A DNA stretch of 64,000 nucleotides from NCBI RefSeq assembly GCF_900188295.1, contig NZ_FZNM01000001.1, forward strand, positions 496,001 through 560,000. Direction: 5' to 3'. The notes beneath the pieces were generated by a model. It worked only from the letters and a program-made list of their open reading frames with translations. It ran no database searches and had not been told where the DNA came from. Of the stretch, positions 58,849 through 64,000 are shown piece by piece. The position numbers and the translations under genes were made by a program. The stretch is from Paracoccus sediminis. GTDB lineage: Bacteria > Pseudomonadota > Alphaproteobacteria > Rhodobacterales > Rhodobacteraceae. How positions within the stretch are numbered: the first letter of the stretch is position 1; every line of letters starts with the position of its first letter.

Positions 58849-60645
58849 ATGGCTTACGCATCGCCCGACGCAACGACCCGTTCGCGTCCCATGACGTCCG
58901 AGGAAAAGAAGGTCATTCTGGCCTCGTCCGCGGGCACGATCTTCGAATGGTACGACTTCTATCTCTATGGCTCGCTGGCCTCGATCATCGGCGCGCAGTT
59001 CTTCACGGCCTTTCCCGAAGCCACCCGCAACGTCTTCGCGCTGCTGGCCTTTGCGGCGGGCTTTCTGGTGCGGCCTTTCGGCGCGCTGGTCTTCGGGTCG
59101 CTGGGCGACATCATCGGCCGGAAATACACCTTTCTGGCCACCATCCTCATCATGGGCTTTTCGACCTTTCTGGTCGGCCTGCTGCCGGGCTATGCGTCCT
59201 GGGGCATCGCCGCGCCGATCATCCTGATCGTGCTGCGGATGTTGCAGGGCCTGGCGCTGGGCGGCGAATACGGCGGGGCGGCGGTCTATGTGGCCGAACA
59301 CGCGCCGCAGGGCCAGCGCGGCTATTTCACGGCCTTCATCCAGACGACCGCGACGCTGGGCCTGCTGCTGTCGCTGGTCGTGATCCTGATGGTCACGTCC
59401 TATGTCAACGCCAACTATCCCGCCGTGCCGCAACTGGGCCTGGACGGCCAGCCGCTGCTGGACGCCACCGGCGCCCAGGTGATGCTGGAACCGTTCCGCG
59501 CCTGGGGCTGGCGGATTCCGTTCCTGGGGTCGGTCTTCCTGCTGCTGATCTCGCTGTATATCCGGTTGCAGATGAACGAATCCCCCGCCTTCAAGAAGAT
59601 GAAGGAAGAGGGCGCGCAGTCCAAGGCGCCGCTGAAGGAAGCCTTTGGCAACTGGCGCAACGGCAAGATCGCCCTGATCGCGCTGTTCGGTCTGACCGCC
59701 GGGCAGGCCGTGGTGTGGTATTCGGGCCAGTTCTATGCGCTGTTTTTCATCCAGAACGTCGTCAAGGTCGATCAGTTCAGCGCCAACGTCTTTGTCGCCT
59801 GGTCGCTGATCCTGGGCACCGCCGGGTTCATCTTCTTCGGATCGCTGTCCGACCGCATCGGCCGCAAGCCGATCATCCTGGGCGGCTGCGCCCTGGCCGC
59901 CGCGACCTATATGTGGGTGTTCCCGATGCTGACCAGCGTCGCGAACCCCGCCTTGGCCGCGGCCCAGGAAACCCCCGTCACGGTGACGGCGGCGCCTGAC
60001 GACTGTTCGTTCCAGTTCAACCCGGTGGGCACCGCGCAGTTCAACAACAGCTGCGATGTCCTCAAGGCGGCGCTGTCGCGGTCCTCGGTCAACGTGCAGC
60101 AAACCGTGGACGCCCCGGCGGGCACCGTCGCGTCCGTCCAGGTGGGCGAGACGACCGTGCAGGCCTATGACGGCAACGTGCTGACCGGCGATGCGCTGGC
60201 CGCCGAAAAGGCCCGCTTCACGACCGAGATCAACGCGGCGATCACGGCCGCGGGCTATCCGCTGACGGCGGCGGACAACACCACGGTGGCCAAGGCCGAC
60301 CACTTCTTCGACATCTTCAACGCCCAGAACATCTCGATCGTGCTGATCCTGACCTATCTGATCGTGCTGGTGACGATGGTGTACGGTCCGATCGCGGCGC
60401 AGCTGGTCGAACTGTATCCGACCCGGATCCGCTATTCCGGCCTGTCGCTGCCCTATCACATCGGCAACGGCTGGTTCGGGGGGCTGCTGCCCGCCACGGC
60501 CTTCGCGATTTCGGCCCAGACCGGCAACATCTATGCGGGGCTGTGGTATGCGATCGTGATCGCGGTGATGACCGTTGTCATCGGCACCCTGTTCGTGCCG
60601 AACAACAGCCACAAGAAGAATATCTTCGCCGACGACGGCGTCTGA
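58849..60645 (+). CDS. MHS-type MFS transporter with a ~125-residue internal insertion
   Basis: A 598-residue permease of the metabolite:H+ symporter (MHS) family: GTIFEWYDFYLYGSLAS at helix 1, GRKYTFLATILIMG at helix 3, LALGGEYGGAAVYVAEHAP at helix 4, and SLSDRIGRKP at the helix 8-9 loop. Relatives are 430-550 residues. The extra length is residues about 366-490, between helices 9 and 10, a hydrophilic block with two cysteines (C386, C402) that would lie in the periplasm. Located after acs, 191 bp downstream, likely transporting a short-chain acid. Confidence 0.87.
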   Translation: MAYASPDATTRSRPMTSEEKKVILASSAGTIFEWYDFYLYGSLASIIGAQFFTAFPEATRNVFALLAFAAGFLVRPFGALVFGSLGDIIGRKYTFLATILIMGFSTFLVGLLPGYASWGIAAPIILIVLRMLQGLALGGEYGGAAVYVAEHAPQGQRGYFTAFIQTTATLGLLLSLVVILMVTSYVNANYPAVPQLGLDGQPLLDATGAQVMLEPFRAWGWRIPFLGSVFLLLISLYIRLQMNESPAFKKMKEEGAQSKAPLKEAFGNWRNGKIALIALFGLTAGQAVVWYSGQFYALFFIQNVVKVDQFSANVFVAWSLILGTAGFIFFGSLSDRIGRKPIILGGCALAAATYMWVFPMLTSVANPALAAAQETPVTVTAAPDDCSFQFNPVGTAQFNNSCDVLKAALSRSSVNVQQTVDAPAGTVASVQVGETTVQAYDGNVLTGDALAAEKARFTTEINAAITAAGYPLTAADNTTVAKADHFFDIFNAQNISIVLILTYLIVLVTMVYGPIAAQLVELYPTRIRYSGLSLPYHIGNGWFGGLLPATAFAISAQTGNIYAGLWYAIVIAVMTVVIGTLFVPNNSHKKNIFADDGV

Positions 60646-60660
60646 TCGCGACACGGGGCC

Positions 60661-60690
60661 GGGCCGGGGCGAACCCCGGCCCTTCCTTTC
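60661..60690 (+). terminator. Rho-independent terminator after the MHS transporter gene
   Basis: A 9-bp stem GGGCCGGGG/CCCCGGCCC with tetraloop CGAA is followed by TTCCTTTCC, an interrupted T run. Confidence 0.8.
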
Positions 60691-60716
60691 CCCGCTTATC
60701 CATGAAAGCTTGGCCC

Positions 60717-61079
60717 ATGGCGCGCATTCTTGTTGTCGAGGACGAGGACAACATCGCCATGGTTCTGGAATTCCTGCTGGCCCGCGACGGACATGCCCAC
60801 ACGCGCCTGGCCGAAGGCGCCGCCGCGCTGAGCGCGATCCGTGCCGACCGTCCCGACCTGGTGCTGCTGGACGTGATGCTGCCCGACATGTCGGGCTATG
60901 AGATCGTCGAACGATTGCGCGCCGATCCTGGCCTGTCGGGGGTGCGCATCCTGTTGATGACCGCGCGCGGATCGCTTGTCGAACGGCGCCGGGGCCTTGC
61001 GCTGGGGGCGGACGGGTTTATCGCCAAGCCGTTCGAACTGTCGGAACTGCGCGCCGAGATGACCCGGCTTCTGGCCTGA
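60717..61079 (+). CDS. Single-domain response regulator (CheY-like)
   Basis: A 120-residue receiver: acidic pair in VVEDEDN, phospho-acceptor Asp52 (LVLLDVMLPDMSG), conserved Thr (LLMTARG) and Lys of FIAKPFELSEL. No output domain. The alternative ATG at 60702 would add five residues. It lies downstream of a terminator and no cognate kinase is adjacent; it may take part in a phosphorelay with the hybrid kinases of the genome. Confidence 0.88.
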   Translation: MARILVVEDEDNIAMVLEFLLARDGHAHTRLAEGAAALSAIRADRPDLVLLDVMLPDMSGYEIVERLRADPGLSGVRILLMTARGSLVERRRGLALGADGFIAKPFELSELRAEMTRLLA

Positions 61080-61083
61080 GGGT

Positions 61084-61359
61084 TCAGCGCCTGCGGGCCT
61101 GCCACAGGGACCACACGCCCAGGCCGACGGCAAGATAGACCGCATTGACCGCCAGCCCGGCCAGAACCTGGGTCGGCATGGGTTCGGGCCGGTCCGTCAC
61201 GCCCGTCATCGGGATGATCGCCGCCACGAAGATCGCCCCCGCGGCCAGCGGCAAAAGCATCCCCGTCATGGGGCGGTTGCGCAGCGTCGTCAGCAGCAGC
61301 ATGACCAGCAGGCCGATCCGGAACACGTCCGCGGCCTGCGCGGTCATCAAATCGGCCAT
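61084..61359 (-). CDS. Small integral membrane protein, unknown
   Basis: A 91-residue protein with three predicted helices (residues about 13-28, 34-51 and 64-85) and a basic C terminus WQARRR. I do not recognise a family. It lies only 4 bp from the convergent response regulator gene. Confidence 0.65.
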   Translation of the reverse strand: MADLMTAQAADVFRIGLLVMLLLTTLRNRPMTGMLLPLAAGAIFVAAIIPMTGVTDRPEPMPTQVLAGLAVNAVYLAVGLGVWSLWQARRR

Positions 61360-61418
61360 GGTCCGTTCCCCTTGGTTTTCCGCAGTCTAGCCCATGGCTC
61401 GTGCCGGGGTCCAGCGGA

Positions 61419-61805
61419 TCACAGGGGTATTTCCGGCTGGCTTGGATCAAGGGGAACGGGGGGTGCGGCCTTGTCCCCCGGCAAGGATTCCCCGATGGGC
61501 GGCGGCGGGGGCGCGTCGGGCCTGCGGCGGATCAGGACATCGCCGTTCGCCAACCGTTCGGGCGTCTGGTAATTGCCCAGATCGTCCACCAGAACCGCCA
61601 GATCCTTCAGCATCGGCGCCAGTTCGGTCAGGGTGACGCCCATGTCCTGGCCCAGCCGTTCCAGATCGGGGCCAAGCTCGCTCCACAGGTTTTGGGCGAT
61701 GATGCCCAGGCCGCGTTCGACAAGGCCCAATCCGTCTTGGGTGTCGTTCTGCGCGGCAGCGGGCAGGGGCGTGGCCAAAAGGGTCAGGATCAGAAGTCTG
61801 TGCAT
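61419..61805 (-). CDS. Exported protein of unknown function
   Basis: A 128-residue protein with a Sec signal peptide (MHRLLILTLLATPLPAAAQ) and a helical region (residues about 25-78, LVERGLGIIAQNLWSELGPD) that ends in a proline-rich tail RRRPDAPPPPP. Similar Rhodobacterales proteins are sometimes labelled 'AAA+ family ATPase', but no P-loop is present. Likely periplasmic; function unknown. Confidence 0.72.
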   Translation of the reverse strand: MHRLLILTLLATPLPAAAQNDTQDGLGLVERGLGIIAQNLWSELGPDLERLGQDMGVTLTELAPMLKDLAVLVDDLGNYQTPERLANGDVLIRRRPDAPPPPPIGESLPGDKAAPPVPLDPSQPEIPL

Positions 61806-61887
61806 GAACCCCCCGGATCGCCTGGAATGGCCGGGGCCATGCTACGCCTGCCCGCCCTGGGTGTCCATCGCCGGAACGGCGCAATGG

Positions 61888-61914
61888 AAAAGGGCCGGCC
61901 AAAGGCCAGCCCTT
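61888..61914 (-). terminator. Rho-independent terminator after the Asp-rich small protein gene
   Basis: On the minus strand, AAGGGCTGGCC-TTT-GGCCGGCCCTT forms an 11-bp stem with one G-T pair, followed by a short T run. It lies 34 bp beyond the stop. A second dyad ACGGAAC/GTTCCGT (61923-61940) sits between. Confidence 0.85.
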
Positions 61915-61947
61915 CATACCTGACGGAACACGGGTTCCGTTCGGAAA

Positions 61948-62169
61948 TCAGCTGTCGTCGTTGTCGTCGTCGTCGTCGTTGTCCGAAGCGACGGCGGCGA
62001 TGACGCCCAGCAGCAGCAGGGCCGGAACCACCAGACCGGCGTTGGTCGAGGCGGGACGCTCTTCCACGACGACAGGCTCGACGTCGACGACGGGGGCGAC
62101 ATAGCCACCGGCCAGAGCCGAGGAGGCGGTCAGGCCGAGAGCGGCAGCGAAGGTAGCGAATTTGGTCAT
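61948..62169 (-). CDS. Small exported membrane protein with poly-Asp tail
   Basis: A 73-residue protein: signal peptide MTKFATFAAALGLTASSALA, a short acidic-rich segment, a C-terminal transmembrane helix (LVVPALLLLGVIAAVA) and the tail SDNDDDDDNDDS. GGAG lies 7 nt before the ATG at 62169. The tail is coded by a run of GTC/GTT trinucleotides (on the plus strand, 61954-61984), so its length could vary by slippage. Function unknown; the acidic end suggests divalent-cation contact. Confidence 0.75.
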   Translation of the reverse strand: MTKFATFAAALGLTASSALAGGYVAPVVDVEPVVVEERPASTNAGLVVPALLLLGVIAAVASDNDDDDDNDDS

Positions 62170-62368
62170 GATCATGCTCCGTTTCGTTTGAAGGCTGCCG
62201 TCACCGGCAACATCGAGGCGACAGTTACACAATCCCGGATCGTTTGAAAGGCGCATTGATCCAAATCCGATGCTGGCTTGCGGCGACTGTTGCATATTGG
62301 CCAACACCCCCCGCGGCCCCAGGTTCCGCCTGCAATCATGGGCCTGCGGCGGCTGTGGCAATCCTGCA

Positions 62369-63154
62369 CTAGCGGGGGCGAACCGATTGGGAAAGGACGA
62401 AAATTCCCGCAGCGGCGGCCACGATGGACGGCCCGGCGGGCGTGTCCAGACGAAGGCTGGCCCACAGCCCCGCCAGAACCGAAAAGGCGGCGATCAGCGT
62501 GGCCGTTCCGGCCATTCCTTCGGGGGTGCGCGACAATCCGCGGGCCGCGGCCGCAGGCACGATCAGCATGGCCGAAATCAGCAGCGATCCGACCACGCGA
62601 ATCGACAATGCGACCACAACCGCAAGGGTAATCGACAGGACCACGCGTTCGACCCTCGGGTCGATTCCGGCGGCCATCGCCAGATCCTCGTTGACCGAGG
62701 CGGTCAGAAGCCGCTGCCATCGCCAGGCCAGCACCGCCAGAACCCCGACGGCGCCCGCCCAGATCAGCGCCAGATCGGCGCGGCCCACGGCCAGGATGTC
62801 GCCGAACAGATAGGCCGACAGGTCGGACCGGGCCGCCGGAACGAAGCTGATCGCGACAAGGCCGATGGCCAGCGCCGAATGCGCCATCACCCCCAGGACC
62901 GTGTCCATCGCCCGCCCGCGCGTGGCCAGAGCCGAAACCGCCAGCGCCATGGCCAGCGCCACCAGCATCGTGCCCGCATAGATCGAGGCGTTGAAGGCCA
63001 GGCTGATCGCCACCCCCAGGATCGCCGCATGGGCGGTCGCATCGCCGAAATAGGCCATGCGCCGCCAGACGACGAAGCTGCCGAGCGGACCCGCGACCAA
63101 GGCCACGCCCAGCCCGGCCAGGACCGCGCGGATGAAGAAATCGTCCAGCATCAT
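62369..63154 (-). CDS. znuB: Zinc ABC transporter permease
   Basis: A 261-residue ABC-3-type permease with about eight helices; FVVWRRMAYFGDATAHAAILG and NEDLAMAAGIDPRVERV are typical of ZnuB. Its ATG overlaps the ATPase gene stop as ATGA. Forms the membrane channel of high-affinity zinc uptake. The binding protein gene znuA is not in the window. 199 bp separate it from the Asp-rich small protein gene. Confidence 0.93.
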   Translation of the reverse strand: MMLDDFFIRAVLAGLGVALVAGPLGSFVVWRRMAYFGDATAHAAILGVAISLAFNASIYAGTMLVALAMALAVSALATRGRAMDTVLGVMAHSALAIGLVAISFVPAARSDLSAYLFGDILAVGRADLALIWAGAVGVLAVLAWRWQRLLTASVNEDLAMAAGIDPRVERVVLSITLAVVVALSIRVVGSLLISAMLIVPAAAARGLSRTPEGMAGTATLIAAFSVLAGLWASLRLDTPAGPSIVAAAAGIFVLSQSVRPR

Positions 63155-63912
63155 CTTGCCCCGGCGGATGAGGCGCGGGAACAGGGCGCGCCCTGATCGT
63201 GGTCGTGGTCGTGACGATGGCGGTACAGGGCCAGCGTCCCCTCTGCCCCGGTGCCGAACAGGGCGCGGTATTCGGGGGCGGTGCTGACATGCTGGGGCGT
63301 GCCTTCGCAGCAGACATGGCCGTTCAGGCAGATAACCCGGTCCGACGCGCGCATCACCACCAGCAGGTCGTGGCTGACCATCAGCACGGCGGCGCCGGTC
63401 TGGCGGCGCACATCCTCGATCAGGGTGTAAAAGGCGACGATGCCGGGCTGGTCCAGCCCCTGCGTCGGTTCGTCCAGCACCAGCAGGTGCGGGTCGTGCA
63501 GCAGGGCGCGGGCCAGCAGCACCCGCTGGAACTGCCCGCCGGACAGGTGCGTCAGCTGACGGGACTGCATCCCGCCGACCCCGGTGCGGACCAGGGTTTG
63601 CGCCGCCATGTCGTCTGACACCCGGCGCGGCAGGGACAGGAACCGCCGCACGGTCATGGGAATGGTGGTGTCCAGTTGCATCCGCTGGGGAACATAGCCG
63701 ATGCGCAGCCCCGCCCGCCGGGTCACACGGCCCGCCGCCAGCGGCATATGGCCCAGCAGCGCGCGGACCAGCGACGATTTTCCCGAACCGTTCGGACCGA
63801 CGACGGTGACAATTTCCCCCGGCGCGATGCGGAAATCGACATCTTGCAGGACGGTTTCATGGCCGCCGGGGCGCAGAATGGTCAGGCCCTGGGCCTGGAT
63901 CAGCGCGCTCAT
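63151..63912 (-). CDS. znuC: Zinc ABC transporter ATP-binding protein
   Basis: A 253-residue ATPase: Walker A GPNGSGKSSLV, signature LSGGQFQRVLLARALL, Walker B LLVLDEPTQGLDQP, switch His in SHDLLVV. The C-terminal tail RHRHDHDHDQG is His/Asp-rich and may bind metal. The ATG at 63912 overlaps the zur stop (ATGA), placing it second in zur-znuC-znuB. Confidence 0.93.
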   Translation of the reverse strand: MSALIQAQGLTILRPGGHETVLQDVDFRIAPGEIVTVVGPNGSGKSSLVRALLGHMPLAAGRVTRRAGLRIGYVPQRMQLDTTIPMTVRRFLSLPRRVSDDMAAQTLVRTGVGGMQSRQLTHLSGGQFQRVLLARALLHDPHLLVLDEPTQGLDQPGIVAFYTLIEDVRRQTGAAVLMVSHDLLVVMRASDRVICLNGHVCCEGTPQHVSTAPEYRALFGTGAEGTLALYRHRHDHDHDQGAPCSRASSAGAR

Positions 63913-64000
63913 GCCGGGGCGCCGGCGCAGGCGGGGCACAGGCCCACGGCCTCGATCGTGGCGCGTTCGACGGCAAAGCCGGTCTCGGCCGCCAGATCCG
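63909..64000 (-). CDS. zur: Zur/Fur-family transcriptional regulator, C-terminal fragment
   Basis: The window ends within this gene. The visible 29 codons read FAVERATIEAVGLCPACAGA after DLAAETG, which is the C-terminal end of Fur-type repressors: the CPAC motif supplies two structural-zinc cysteines. The stop overlaps the znuC start. Linkage to znuCB supports zinc-responsive control of the operon. Confidence 0.8.
   Translation of the reverse strand, partial: DLAAETGFAVERATIEAVGLCPACAGAPA

Noticed and set aside
61954..61984. GTC trinucleotide run as a non-coding microsatellite
   Set aside because: It is in frame within a gene that has a ribosome binding site, signal peptide and terminator, so it is reported as coding sequence.

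Overview
The window is a densely packed, high-GC chromosomal segment of an alphaproteobacterium, most likely a Rhodobacteraceae member close to Paracoccus. Supporting signs are the strong G/C third-position bias, many ATGA, TGATG and GTGA start/stop overlaps, a class II (B12-dependent) ribonucleotide reductase, a VPLPA-type C-terminal sorting tail, a RibH2-type lumazine synthase under an FMN riboswitch, and a single-domain XRE regulator of a type common in Rhodobacterales. I see no IS element, rRNA, CRISPR array or recognisable prophage block. One tRNA (Glu, TTC) is present.

Layout. 1-1478: end of a DUF2231 membrane protein and a PQQ-type sorbosone dehydrogenase-like enzyme. 1569-8651: a probable creatinine/creatine utilisation locus, with a PotFGHI-like ABC importer (ATPase, two permeases, solute-binding protein), a LysR regulator, creatininase and creatinase. 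8761-12515: MobA-like nucleotidyltransferase, XdhC-family protein (TTG start), SRAP peptidase, DUF2147 protein, AmiD-like amidase and a lipoprotein. 12547-15255: gatC-gatA, tRNA-Glu and a VPLPA-CTERM-like exported protein. 15439-22203: class II RNR with a 455-bp upstream region holding a consensus DnaA box, then a hisN-like/mgtE/5-FCL operon. 22334-28399: XRE regulator, quinone oxidoreductase-like protein, Bax-inhibitor-1 protein, a glutarate/glutaryl-CoA gene pair and a CNNM/CorC-type protein. 28538-37924: TerC, AGE isomerase, PhoD-like phosphatase, aspartic protease, MarC, tatABC with a DUF815 ATPase, and a ThDP enzyme. 37956-41031: a PepSY/response regulator/histidine kinase operon divergent from a small RTX protein, with tandem CTGACA repeats between them. 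41193-53541: large hybrid kinase, FMN riboswitch-ribH2, glmU-glmS, gph, bfd-bfr, queA, an MFS gene and lpd. 53655-61079: a large beta-helix protein resembling phage or GTA spikes, a PNPOx-like protein, acs, an MHS-type transporter with a large internal insertion, and a CheY-like regulator. 61084-64000: three small exported or membrane proteins and the zur-znuC-znuB operon, with zur cut by the window edge.

How the parts fit together. The first 9 kb looks like a self-contained catabolic unit: uptake, sensing and two hydrolytic steps from creatinine to sarcosine plus urea. Four response-regulator or kinase genes occur in two separate systems near 38-44 kb, and a lone receiver protein sits at 60.7 kb. 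The Tat translocase encoded at 34 kb could export the solute-binding protein of the first locus, which has a twin-arginine-like signal. Most of the remaining genes are conserved housekeeping functions. The least explained elements are the beta-helix protein, the insertion-bearing transporter, the RTX locus with its repeated operator-like sequence, and the dedicated transporter of the creatinine locus.
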